Source of the DNA: Achromobacter spanius
GTDB lineage: Bacteria; Pseudomonadota; Gammaproteobacteria; Burkholderiales; Burkholderiaceae_B
Direction: 5' to 3'
DNA length: 64,000 nt
Assembly: GCF_003994415.1 (NCBI RefSeq)
Contig: NZ_CP034689.1
Coordinates: 1 to 64,000, forward strand
The notes under the pieces are model-generated. The model was not told where the DNA came from, made no database searches, and saw only the letters and a list, made by a program, of their open reading frames with translations. Numbering within the stretch: position 1 is the stretch's first letter; the number at the start of each line of letters is the position of its first letter. Below, in pieces: positions 37,590 to 46,160 of this stretch. The translations under genes and the position numbers were made by a program.

Positions 37590-38651
37590 ATGACCTATCT
37601 AGTGTTGAACCGCCTTAGCAAGCGCTATGGCGAGACCACCGCTGTGCAAGAGCTGAGCCTGTCCGTGAACCGGGGCGAATTCATTTCGCTGCTGGGGCCC
37701 TCGGGTTGCGGCAAGACGACTACGCTGCAGATGATTGCGGGCTTTGTCGAACCCACGGGCGGCAGCATCGTGCTGGACGGCCGCGACGTCAGCCGCGTGC
37801 CGGCCAACAAGCGCGGCTTGGGCCTGGTGTTCCAGAACTACGCGCTGTTCCCGCACATGACGGCGGCCGAAAACGTGTCGTTTGGTCTGGAGATGCAGCG
37901 GGTCAAGAAGGACGAACGCGAAGCGCGCGTGGCCGATGCGTTGAAGCTCGTGGGCTTGTCGCACCTGGCGGATCGCCATCCCGCGCAGATGTCCGGCGGG
38001 CAACAGCAGCGGGTGGCCTTGGCCCGCGCGCTGGTCATCCGGCCCAGCGTGTTGTTGCTGGACGAACCGCTGTCCAACCTGGACGCCAAGCTGCGCGAGG
38101 AAATGCAGCTGGAATTGCGCAGCATCCAACGCACCATCGGCACCACCACCATCCTGGTTACGCACGATCAGTCCGAGGCGCTGGCCTTGTCGGACCGCAT
38201 CGTGGTCATGAACCAGGGCCGCGTGGAGCAGGTGGCGGAACCCTTCCAGGCTTACGAAGGGCCGGCCAGCCATTTCGTGGGCGGCTTCCTGGGCAAGGCC
38301 AATGTGTTCACCCCCAAAGCCGAGCAGTACGAAAACGAAACACGCGCCCGTATCGGCGAGGCGCATATTCCGATGGCCGGCGCGGCGGTGCCACAAGGCG
38401 CGGTGATCGTGCGGCCCGAGAAAATCCTGTTCTCGGAACCCGCCGCCTGTGCCCTGCCCGGCCGCATGAAGACCCGCGTCTTCCAGGGCAACCACTGGCT
38501 ATGTCAGGTGGATACGTCGGTGGGCGAAGTGATGGTGATCCGCCAGAATGACGGCGTGCCGGTGCCCGCCGAGGGCGAGGCCGTGCATTTGCGCTGGCGC
38601 GCGCAAGACATGTGCGAGGTTGCGCCCGCGCCGCAGGGTCGCCCGTCATGA
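37590..38651 (+). CDS. PotA-like ABC transporter ATP-binding protein (cluster B)
   Basis: This is a 353-residue ATPase with Walker A GPSGCGKTT, Q-loop VFQNYALFPHMT, signature MSGGQQQRVALARAL, Walker B VLLLDEPLSNLDAKL and switch VTHDQSEAL, plus a C-terminal TOBE-like domain. It is closely similar to the cluster A ATPase over the whole nucleotide-binding domain. The stop overlaps the next start by 4 bp. Confidence 0.9.
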   Translation: MTYLVLNRLSKRYGETTAVQELSLSVNRGEFISLLGPSGCGKTTTLQMIAGFVEPTGGSIVLDGRDVSRVPANKRGLGLVFQNYALFPHMTAAENVSFGLEMQRVKKDEREARVADALKLVGLSHLADRHPAQMSGGQQQRVALARALVIRPSVLLLDEPLSNLDAKLREEMQLELRSIQRTIGTTTILVTHDQSEALALSDRIVVMNQGRVEQVAEPFQAYEGPASHFVGGFLGKANVFTPKAEQYENETRARIGEAHIPMAGAAVPQGAVIVRPEKILFSEPAACALPGRMKTRVFQGNHWLCQVDTSVGEVMVIRQNDGVPVPAEGEAVHLRWRAQDMCEVAPAPQGRPS

Positions 38652-39514
38652 GTACGCGCACCAACCCCTGGGTACTGAGCGCGCCGGCGCTGGTGGTGTA
38701 CGCCACCTTCCTGGTGGTGCCGATGGCGCTGGTGTTCCTGATCAGCTTTTTCGACTTCCAGTTCTACGGCGGCATGCAGGCCACGTTCACCTGGAAGAAC
38801 TACTTCGAGATCTTCAGCGACGGCTATTACTACGAGATCTACGCGCGCACGTTCGGCGTGGCAGCTGCCGTGACCGTGGCCTGCCTGGTGCTGGGTACGG
38901 CCGAAGCGTATGTGTTGTCGCGCATGGCCAACCCATGGAAGGGCTTGTTCCTGATGGTGGTGCTGGGGCCGCTCTTGATCTCGGTGGTGGTTCGCACGCT
39001 GGGCTGGGCGCTTCTGTTCGGTTCCACCGGCCTGATCAACAAGGTGCTGATGGGCATCGGACTGACCTCGACCCCCGTGGACCTGATGTACAGCAACCTG
39101 GGCGTGGGCATCGCGCTGACGCATGTGCTGGTGCCCTTCATGGTGATTTCAGTGTGGGCGTCGCTGCAACGGATCAACCCGGCCACGGAAGCGGCGGCGT
39201 TGTCGCTGGGCGCGTCGCAGTTCACCGTGATCCGCCGCGTGATCGTGCCGCAGGTGATGCCGGGCATTCTGTCGGGCGCCATCATGGTGTTTGCGATGGC
39301 GGCAAGTTCCTTCGCCACGCCAGCCATCATCGGCGGGCGGCGCCTGAAGAACGTGGCGACCGCCGCTTACGACGAATTCCTGAACACGCTGAACTGGCCA
39401 TTGGGTGCGGCCCTGGCGGTGGTGCTGCTGCTGGCGACCGTGGTGGTGTTGCTGTCGGCCAACCGCATCATCGAGCGCAAGTACGGCGCCGTCTTCAACC
39501 AGGCCGGAGGCTGA
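38648..39514 (+). CDS. PotB-like ABC transporter permease (cluster B)
   Basis: This permease has 288 residues from the ATG at 38648, overlapping the ATPase stop. It has about six membrane segments; the EAA loop is EAAALSLGASQFTVIRRVIV then PQVMPGILSGAIMVFAMAAS. FATPAIIGGRRLKNVATAAY mirrors the cluster A permease (FAIPALLGGRRLKMVATVVY), which shows the two sets are paralogous. Confidence 0.9.
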   Translation: MSTRTNPWVLSAPALVVYATFLVVPMALVFLISFFDFQFYGGMQATFTWKNYFEIFSDGYYYEIYARTFGVAAAVTVACLVLGTAEAYVLSRMANPWKGLFLMVVLGPLLISVVVRTLGWALLFGSTGLINKVLMGIGLTSTPVDLMYSNLGVGIALTHVLVPFMVISVWASLQRINPATEAAALSLGASQFTVIRRVIVPQVMPGILSGAIMVFAMAASSFATPAIIGGRRLKNVATAAYDEFLNTLNWPLGAALAVVLLLATVVVLLSANRIIERKYGAVFNQAGG

Positions 39515-39515
39515 G

Positions 39516-40316
39516 ATGCAATTTCGTAACGGCCCCATCGGCCTGGTATTCCACACGCTGTTCATCCTCTTCATCCTGGCGCCCATCGTCATGGTGTGCG
39601 CGGTGGCGTTCACCTCCGAAGGCTTTATCTCGTTGCCCACCAGCGGGCTGTCGCTGCGCTGGTTCCGCGCCATTCTGGACAATCCGCGCTTCATTGAAGC
39701 GTTCTGGTTCAGCCTGGGGCTGGGTACGCTGTCGGCCACCTTGGCCATCGGCCTGGCCGTGCCCAGCGCGCTGGCGCTTGCCCGCAACCGCTTCCCCGGC
39801 CGCGAGGCGCTGGTGGCCTTCTTCCTGTCGCCGCTGATGATTCCGCATGTGGTGCTGGGCTTGGCCTTCCTGAAGTTCTTCACCACGGTGGACCTGGCCG
39901 GCACCTATGTGGGCCTGGTGGTGGCGCATGTGATATTGGTGATGCCCTACGCGCTGCGCCTGGTGCTGGCGTCGGCCACCGGCATCGACCCCGCGCTGGA
40001 GCGCGCCGCGCAGTCGCTGGGCGCGTCCAACTGGACAGCGTTCCGGCGCGTGGTGCTGCCGCTGCTGTTGCCGGGCGTGGTCAGCGGCTGGGTGATCGCC
40101 TTCATTACGAGCTTTGATGAATTGACCATGTCGATCTTCATCGCCTCGCCGTCCACGACGACGTTGCCGGTGCGCATCTTCCTGCACATCGAAGACACGA
40201 TCGACCCGCTGGTCACCGCCGTATCGGCCGTGCTGATCTACGTGACCATCATCGCCATCTTCATCCTGGACCGCGTGGTCGGCCTGGAAAAGCTGTTTGT
40301 AGGAAAGGGACGCTAA
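39516..40316 (+). CDS. PotC-like ABC transporter permease (cluster B)
   Basis: This is a 266-residue permease, 1 bp after the previous stop, with about six membrane segments. The EAA motif (ERAAQSLGASNWTAFRRVVL) and MSIFIASPSTTTLPVRIFLH match the PotC half and the cluster A counterpart. Its stop overlaps the following start by one base. Confidence 0.9.
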   Translation: MQFRNGPIGLVFHTLFILFILAPIVMVCAVAFTSEGFISLPTSGLSLRWFRAILDNPRFIEAFWFSLGLGTLSATLAIGLAVPSALALARNRFPGREALVAFFLSPLMIPHVVLGLAFLKFFTTVDLAGTYVGLVVAHVILVMPYALRLVLASATGIDPALERAAQSLGASNWTAFRRVVLPLLLPGVVSGWVIAFITSFDELTMSIFIASPSTTTLPVRIFLHIEDTIDPLVTAVSAVLIYVTIIAIFILDRVVGLEKLFVGKGR

Positions 40317-41473
40317 TGACGGACGAGAAAGAACTGGCGCCCCGCGCGCCCGTGCATCGCGGCATTTATGACGCCGTGGTGATTGGCGGGGGCTTGGTGG
40401 GTTCGGCCATCGCTTATGGCTTGCGGCGCGAATTGGACCACGTGGCCGTGCTGGACGAAGGCGACGTGGCTTACCGCGCGTCACGCGGGAACTTCGGGCT
40501 GGTGTGGGTGCAGAGCAAAGGCATGGGCTTGCCGCGCTACGGCGTGTGGACGATGACGTCCGCCTCCGGCTGGCCACGCCTGGCCGCGCAACTGCTGGAA
40601 GAAACCGGCGTGGACGTGCATCTGGAGCAACGCGGCGGCCTGCACGCGCTGCTGAGCGACGAAGAGGTGGAAGCGCGCGGCAACTTCATGAAGACCCTGC
40701 TGGCACAGCCCGGCATGGCGCAGTACGACTGGAAGCTGCTGGACCGCGCGGAAGTGGCAGACCTTGTGCCGGGTATCGGCCCCGACGTGCGCGGCGCCAC
40801 GTGGACGCCGGTGGATGGCATTGCCAACCCGCTCAAGCTGCTGCGTGCCCTGCATGCGAGTTTTGCACAGCGGGTTGTGGACTACCTGCCGCGCCGTCCG
40901 GCGCAGAGCATCAAGCAGCGCGATGGCGTGTTCGAGATCGCGACCCCGGGCGGCACGGTGCGCGCACATAAGGTGGTGCTGGCCTCGGGCCTGTCCAACA
41001 AGGATCTGGGCGCGCAAGTCGGGCTGGACGTGCCGGTGCGCCCGCAGCGCGGCCAGATCGTGGTGCTGGAACGCACGCGCCGCATGCTGGAGACGCCGCT
41101 ATCCACCTTGCGCCAGACCGATGAAGGCACCTGGCTGATCGGTGATTCGCAGGAAGAAGCGGGCTATGTGGATAACCTGGTGGGCCTGCCTATCCTGGGT
41201 ACGCTGGCCGATCGCGCCGTGCGCACGCTGCCGGCCTTGCGCGACGTGCGCGTGGTGCGCAGTTGGGCGGCGCTGCGCGTGATGTCCAAGGACGGCTTTC
41301 CCATTTATCAACAATCCGAAACGTGCCCCGGCGCCTTTATCGCCACCTGTCATAGCGGCGTGACGTTGGCCGCCGCGCACGCGCTCAATCTGGCGCCCAT
41401 GATCGTGGCCGGCAAGCTTGCCGACGACATGGCGCCCTTCTCGACCCGGAGGTTTCATGTTCAAGAGGCTTGA
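40316..41473 (+). CDS. DAO-family FAD oxidoreductase, first copy (cluster B)
   Basis: This 385-residue flavoprotein has the FAD fold YDAVVIGGGLVGSAIAYGLR and a DAO-type C-terminus with CHSGVTLAAAHALNLAPM. It directly precedes the [2Fe-2S] and BFD-type subunits, so it could be the catalytic subunit of the three-part dehydrogenase. The second DAO gene at 43209 is the other candidate, giving the cluster one catalytic subunit too many or two substrate steps. Confidence 0.83.
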   Translation: MTDEKELAPRAPVHRGIYDAVVIGGGLVGSAIAYGLRRELDHVAVLDEGDVAYRASRGNFGLVWVQSKGMGLPRYGVWTMTSASGWPRLAAQLLEETGVDVHLEQRGGLHALLSDEEVEARGNFMKTLLAQPGMAQYDWKLLDRAEVADLVPGIGPDVRGATWTPVDGIANPLKLLRALHASFAQRVVDYLPRRPAQSIKQRDGVFEIATPGGTVRAHKVVLASGLSNKDLGAQVGLDVPVRPQRGQIVVLERTRRMLETPLSTLRQTDEGTWLIGDSQEEAGYVDNLVGLPILGTLADRAVRTLPALRDVRVVRSWAALRVMSKDGFPIYQQSETCPGAFIATCHSGVTLAAAHALNLAPMIVAGKLADDMAPFSTRRFHVQEA

Positions 41474-41765
41474 CGAGGCGCAGCGCCAGACGCAAAGCGC
41501 GCCCGTGCGCGTGACGGTCAATGGGGCCGAACTGCAATGCCGGCCGGGCGATACGGTGGCGGCGGCGTTGTTCGCGGGCGGCGTGTCGGCCTGTCGCGAC
41601 ACGGCCGTGAATGAAGTGCCGCGCGGCCCATATTGCATGATGGGCGTGTGCTACGACTGCCTGGTCACCATTGATGGCCAGGCGAACCAGCAGGGCTGTA
41701 TGACGGCCGTGCGCGAAGGCATGAAGATCGAGCGCCAGTTGGGCGCGCGCAAGGTGCAGGCATGA
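41457..41765 (+). CDS. [2Fe-2S] small subunit of a three-part flavin dehydrogenase (cluster B)
   Basis: This product has 102 residues from the ATG at 41457, with CCGGAGG upstream and a 17-bp overlap with the previous gene. The motif CMMGVCYDC (C-x4-C-x2-C) with a fourth Cys in QQGCMTAV forms a ferredoxin-type cluster. It is the counterpart of the cluster A protein at 22058. The 4-bp overlap with the next gene is conserved between the two clusters. Confidence 0.85.
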   Translation: MFKRLDEAQRQTQSAPVRVTVNGAELQCRPGDTVAAALFAGGVSACRDTAVNEVPRGPYCMMGVCYDCLVTIDGQANQQGCMTAVREGMKIERQLGARKVQA

Positions 41766-43204
41766 TCGAAACAACGCAATGCGATTTGCTGGTGGTGGGC
41801 GCGGGCCCGGCGGGCTTGGCGGCGGCAACGCTGGCGGCCACGTTGGGCGTGGATACGATGTTGCTGGATGAGCAGCCGGCGCCTGGCGGACAGATCTATC
41901 GCGCCATTACCACCACCCCGGTCACTGACCGGGGCATCCTGGGCGAAGACTATTGGCATGGCGCGTCGCTGGTGGCGCCGTTCCAGCAATCGGGCGCGCG
42001 CTACGTGCCGGGCGCCACCGTCTGGGCGGTGGCCGAACGCACCGCGCCGCAGCCCGACAAAGGCTTCGAGGTGGCGTACTCGGTGGCGGGCGAGGCGCGT
42101 ATCGTGCATGCGCGCCGGCTGCTGCTGGCCACGGGCGCGCAAGAGCGGCCCTTCCCGATTCCGGGCTGGACGCTGCCTGGTGTGATCACGGCGGGCGCGG
42201 CGCAGATTCTGCTGAAGTCGGCGGGCGTGGTGCCGGCCGACCGCACGGTGCTGGCGGGCAGCGGCCCGCTGCTTTATCTGGTGGCCTGGCAATACCTGAA
42301 TGCGGGCGTGAAGATCGACGCGCTGCTGGAAACCACGCCGCCTGGACGCATGGGCCAGGCGCTGCCCAAGGTGTGGGGATTTTTACGATCACCCTATCTG
42401 GGCAAGGGCTTGAAGCTGCTGCGCGCCGTCAAGGCGGCGGTGCCGATCACGCGTGGCGTAACGGCCTTGGAAGCGCTAGGCAACGGCAAGCTGGAAAGCG
42501 TGCGCTACACGGCGGGCGGCGTCACCAAGACCTTGCCCGCCGAACAACTGATGCTGCATCAGGGCGTGGTGCCCAACGTGAACCTGTCGCGCGCCGTGGG
42601 CGCGGAGCATCGCTGGAACGACGCACTGGACTGTTGGGAGCCACAGGTCGATGAATGGGGGCTGACGTCGGTGGACGGCATCGGCATGGCGGGCGACGGC
42701 GCGGGCATCGCGGGCGCGCTGGCGGCGGAACACCGGGGCCGGTTGGCCGCGCTGCAAGCCGCACATCTGCTGGGCCGCATCGACGCGCGCAAACGCGATA
42801 GCCAGGCCGTGGCGCCGCGCGAGGCGCTGGCCCGTGCCGTCAGGGGGCGCGAGTTCTTCGACGCGCTGTACAAGGCGCCAGATGCCTTCCGGCGGCCCAC
42901 CGGCGACACCATCGTGTGCCGCTGCGAGGAAGTCACCGCCGCGCAAGTGCGCGAGACGGTCAAGCTGGGCTGCACCGGTCCGAACCAGATGAAGGCCTTT
43001 CTGCGTTGCGGCATGGGGCCGTGCCAAGGGCGCTTCTGCGGGCTGACCGTGGCCGAGATCATTGCCGAGGAACGCGGCGTGCCAACGCAGGAAGTGGGCT
43101 ATTACCGGCTGCGCTTCCCGACCAAGCCGCTGACCTTGGGAGAACTCGCGTCGCTGCCGCAGACGGATGATTCCCGCCAGGCCGTGGTCCGCCTGAAGAA
43201 GTAA
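41762..43204 (+). CDS. FAD/BFD-type oxidoreductase subunit (HcnB-like, cluster B)
   Basis: This 480-residue protein has dinucleotide fold LVVGAGPAGLAAATLAATLG, a flavoprotein disulfide-reductase-like core, and a C-terminal BFD-like domain with CRCEEVTAAQVRETVKLGC and GMGPCQGRFCG for a [2Fe-2S] cluster. It is the large electron-transfer subunit, paralogous to 22396-23781. It probably works with the small ferredoxin subunit and a DAO-type subunit at the membrane. Confidence 0.88.
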   Translation: MIETTQCDLLVVGAGPAGLAAATLAATLGVDTMLLDEQPAPGGQIYRAITTTPVTDRGILGEDYWHGASLVAPFQQSGARYVPGATVWAVAERTAPQPDKGFEVAYSVAGEARIVHARRLLLATGAQERPFPIPGWTLPGVITAGAAQILLKSAGVVPADRTVLAGSGPLLYLVAWQYLNAGVKIDALLETTPPGRMGQALPKVWGFLRSPYLGKGLKLLRAVKAAVPITRGVTALEALGNGKLESVRYTAGGVTKTLPAEQLMLHQGVVPNVNLSRAVGAEHRWNDALDCWEPQVDEWGLTSVDGIGMAGDGAGIAGALAAEHRGRLAALQAAHLLGRIDARKRDSQAVAPREALARAVRGREFFDALYKAPDAFRRPTGDTIVCRCEEVTAAQVRETVKLGCTGPNQMKAFLRCGMGPCQGRFCGLTVAEIIAEERGVPTQEVGYYRLRFPTKPLTLGELASLPQTDDSRQAVVRLKK

Positions 43205-43208
43205 TGCC

Positions 43209-44372
43209 ATGACCGATGCAACGCGGTCGGCGCAAGTCATCATCATCGGCGGCGGCCTGCATGGCAGCTCGGCCGCGCTGCATCTGGCGCGCGCGGGCGT
43301 GTCGGCCCTGGTGATTGAAAAGAACTACGTGGGGCGGCATGCCTCGGGCGTGAACGCGGGCGGTGTGCGCACCTTGTCGCGGCATCTGGCCGAAGTGCCG
43401 CTGGCGCTGGCCTCGCGTGAACTTTGGTATCGCATCGGCGAGCTGGTGGATGACGACTGCGGTTTCGAGCAGCACGGCCAGGTGCGCGTGGCCGAGAACG
43501 CCGCCGACGTGGCAACGCTGCAAACGCGCTTGCGCACGATGACCGATCACGGCTACACGCACGAACAATGGATCAGCGCCGACGACCTGCGCGACATGAT
43601 CCCGATGATTGCGCCCAGCATCCAGGGCGGCCTGATCGCGCGTGAAGATGCGGCGGCTGACCCCTACCGCACGACGCTGGCGTTTCGCAGCAAGGCGGCA
43701 AGCTTGGGCGCGCGCTTTCTGGAAGGGGTGCGCGTGGACCGTGTGGCGCAAGACGGCGGACAGTGGCGCGTGGACACCGATGCGGGTACGTACACCGCGC
43801 CGCAAGTGCTGAACTGCGCGGGCGCCTGGGCCGACGGCATCGCGGCGCAATGGGGCGAACCCGTGCCGCTGCTTGCCATCAGCCCCATGATGCTGGTGAC
43901 CTTGCGCATGGACCATTTCCTGGATCCGGTCGTGCTGGGCACGGGGCGCGCGCTATCGTTCAAGCAGCGCACGAACGGCACGGTGCTGATCGGCGGCGGG
44001 CGGCGCGCCTGGGTGGATCGCGACGCGGAATGGACCGAGCTGGACTTTCGTTCCCTGGCCGAAGGCGCGCGCACGGTCTGCGACCTGTTTCCGCACATGC
44101 GCGACGCCATCGTGAACCGAGGCTGGGCGGGAATTGAAGCGGCGATGCCGGACGAGATTCCGGTCATAGGCCGCAGCAGCCGCCACGAGACCGCCTTCCA
44201 TGCCTTCGGCTTTTCGGCTCATGGCTTTGAACTGGGCCCGATCGTGGGCCGCATCATGGCCGACCTGATTACCACCGGCACAACGGACATGCCGATCGAG
44301 CCATTCCGGATCGAACGTTTTTCGGACGCCACGATGGCGCCCACCCCATCAGAAAAGGAGCAAGACGTATGA
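43209..44372 (+). CDS. DAO-family FAD oxidoreductase, second copy (cluster B)
   Basis: This is a 387-residue flavoprotein with QVIIIGGGLHGSSAALHLAR at the N-terminus and AFHAFGFSAHGFELGPIVGR at the C-terminus, the DAO/HcnC pattern. Gene order (ferredoxin, BFD, DAO) copies cluster A exactly, making this the likelier structural partner of the trio, with 40316-41473 as an extra enzyme. It overlaps the RidA gene by 4 bp. Confidence 0.85.
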   Translation: MTDATRSAQVIIIGGGLHGSSAALHLARAGVSALVIEKNYVGRHASGVNAGGVRTLSRHLAEVPLALASRELWYRIGELVDDDCGFEQHGQVRVAENAADVATLQTRLRTMTDHGYTHEQWISADDLRDMIPMIAPSIQGGLIAREDAAADPYRTTLAFRSKAASLGARFLEGVRVDRVAQDGGQWRVDTDAGTYTAPQVLNCAGAWADGIAAQWGEPVPLLAISPMMLVTLRMDHFLDPVVLGTGRALSFKQRTNGTVLIGGGRRAWVDRDAEWTELDFRSLAEGARTVCDLFPHMRDAIVNRGWAGIEAAMPDEIPVIGRSSRHETAFHAFGFSAHGFELGPIVGRIMADLITTGTTDMPIEPFRIERFSDATMAPTPSEKEQDV

Positions 44373-44758
44373 ACAACGATATCGTGCGCAAAGACACCAA
44401 CCAGCGCTTGAGCCGCATCGTGATCCATGGCGATACGGTCTATGTCGCCGGCGTGACCTCTACGGCCGAAGGCGGCATCGTGCCGCAGACGCGCGATGCG
44501 CTGGCGAAAATAGACGGCTATCTGGCGCAGGCCGGCACCGATAAATCGCGGCTGTTGTCGGTGCAGATCTGGTTGAAGGATATCGACCGCGACTTCGCCG
44601 GCATGAACAGCGTGTGGGCCGAGTGGGCTTTGCCCGAGGCGATGCCCACCCGCGCCACCTGCGAGGCCAAGCTGGCCGCGCCGGAGCTGCTGGTGGAGAT
44701 CATCGTGACGGCCGCCAAGCGGCCGGGTTACGTCAGCGGGCCGGTGTCTGAAAGCTGA
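44369..44758 (+). CDS. RidA-family protein
   Basis: This 129-residue protein is from the Rid (YjgF/YER057c/UK114) family, which hydrolyses reactive enamine/imine intermediates to ketoacids and ammonia. The conserved Arg is in MPTRATCEAKLAAPELLVEI, followed by the family's Glu. It is co-transcribed with amine-oxidising flavoenzymes, which make imines, so a clearance role is logical (inference). The last 26 bp overlap the convergent deaminase gene. Confidence 0.88.
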   Translation: MNNDIVRKDTNQRLSRIVIHGDTVYVAGVTSTAEGGIVPQTRDALAKIDGYLAQAGTDKSRLLSVQIWLKDIDRDFAGMNSVWAEWALPEAMPTRATCEAKLAAPELLVEIIVTAAKRPGYVSGPVSES

Positions 44759-46013
44759 TCTGACCGGGGCGGCCAGGCAGATTCAGCGTGGCGGTGGCGG
44801 GCGGCGTGGTCGCAATGACCTGGCCGGCGCGCAGCACCATCAGCCGGGTTGCGCGCAGGCGTAGCGCCTCGACCGGGTCGCGCGCCTGCAGCAGCACCAG
44901 GTCGGCACGCTTGCCGACCGCGATGCCCGTGTCGTCCAGCCCCAGGATCTTGGCGGGCGTGGTCGTCACGGCTTCGAAACAGGCGCGCATGGCGTCCTGG
45001 CCCGTCATCTGGGCCACATGCAGACCCATGTGCGCCACTTCCAGCATGTCGCCCGAACCCAGGCTGTACCAGGGGTCCATCACGCAGTCATGGCCGAAAG
45101 CCACCGGCACGCCGGCCGCCAGCAATTCCGGCACGCGCGTCATGCCACGGCGCTTGGGATAGGTATCGTGGCGGCCTTGCAGCGTGATGTTGATCAGCGG
45201 GTTGGCGATGGCGGCCACGCCCGCTTCGCGAATCAGCGGGATCAGCTTGGACACGTAGTAGTTGTCCATCGAATGCATGGACGTCAGGTGCGAACCGGTG
45301 ACGCGGCCATGCAGGCCCAGGCGCTGCGTGTGATACGCCAGCGTTTCAATGTGGCGCGACAGCGGGTCGTCGCTTTCGTCGCAGTGCATGTCCACGCGCA
45401 GGCCGCGTTCGGCGGCCAGTTCGCACAGGATGCGTACGGACTCGGCGCCGTCCTGCATGGTGCGTTCAAAGTGCGGAATGCCGCCCACCACGTCCACGCC
45501 CATGTCGAGCGCGCGTTTCAGGTTTTCTAGCGCGCCGGGTGCGCGCAGCACGCCGTCTTGCGGAAAGGCCACCAGTTGCAGGTCCAGGTACGGCTTGACC
45601 TTCTCGCGCACGTGCAGCAGCGCTTCGGTGGCCAAGAGGCGCGGGTCACAGACGTCCACGTGCGAACGGATGGCCAACAGGCCGCGCGCCACCGCCCAGT
45701 CGCAATACGCCAGCGCGCGTTCCACCAGCGCTTCCTGCGTCAACAGCGGCTTCAGTTCGCCCCACAGCGCGATGCCTTCCAGCAGCGTGCCGGACTGGTT
45801 CACGCGCGGCAGCCCGAACGACAGCGTGGAGTCCATATGAAAGTGCGCGTCGACAAAAGGCGACGACACCAGTTGACCGGCCGCATCGATGGTCTGGCCG
45901 GCCTCGGCCTTCAACGCCGGTTCCACCGCCGTAATACGCCCCTGCGCCACGCCGATGTCGATGTTCGTGCGGCCATCGGGCAGCGTGCAGTTCTTGATGA
46001 TCAGGTCGAGCAT
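44733..46013 (-). CDS. CodA-like cytosine deaminase family amidohydrolase
   Basis: This 426-residue metal-dependent deaminase is close to E. coli CodA. Metal and catalytic residues are in place: H57/H59 (DAHFHMD), Q152 (VAFPQDG), H210/E213 (MHCDESDD), H242 (SHLTSMHS) and D309 (FGHDCVMDPW). E. coli has Asp at the next position (D314), whereas here it is C310; that residue is known to tune CodA specificity. It is at the 3' end of a nucleoside-type importer set, so it probably deaminates a cytosine- or isocytosine-like base taken up or released from a nucleoside. Exact substrate is open. Confidence 0.85.
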   Translation of the reverse strand: MLDLIIKNCTLPDGRTNIDIGVAQGRITAVEPALKAEAGQTIDAAGQLVSSPFVDAHFHMDSTLSFGLPRVNQSGTLLEGIALWGELKPLLTQEALVERALAYCDWAVARGLLAIRSHVDVCDPRLLATEALLHVREKVKPYLDLQLVAFPQDGVLRAPGALENLKRALDMGVDVVGGIPHFERTMQDGAESVRILCELAAERGLRVDMHCDESDDPLSRHIETLAYHTQRLGLHGRVTGSHLTSMHSMDNYYVSKLIPLIREAGVAAIANPLINITLQGRHDTYPKRRGMTRVPELLAAGVPVAFGHDCVMDPWYSLGSGDMLEVAHMGLHVAQMTGQDAMRACFEAVTTTPAKILGLDDTGIAVGKRADLVLLQARDPVEALRLRATRLMVLRAGQVIATTPPATATLNLPGRPGQISFQTPAR

Positions 46014-46082
46014 GTTCAGGTCCTAGCGGAAATTCTCAATAGTTATAACGCTGCAATGGTCACCGGCCCCGCCAGGTCGCAC

Positions 46083-46140
46083 GGAGCCGGCTCCGCCGGT
46101 CCGTCGCGACGCCCCCTTGAGGGGGAAGCGCGTAGCGCTT
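46083..46140. repeat. Structured intergenic element with three hairpins
   Basis: Three palindromes follow in a row: GGAGCC/GGCTCC (46083-46094), CCCCC-TTGA-GGGGG (46112-46125) and AAGCGC-GTA-GCGCTT (46126-46140). The second and third resemble a hairpin unit I recall from other Burkholderiales genomes. It lies between permease and deaminase genes and may act as a terminator or mRNA stabiliser. Confidence 0.55.
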
Positions 46141-46160
46141 CGGGGGTGGGATCCACCCTT

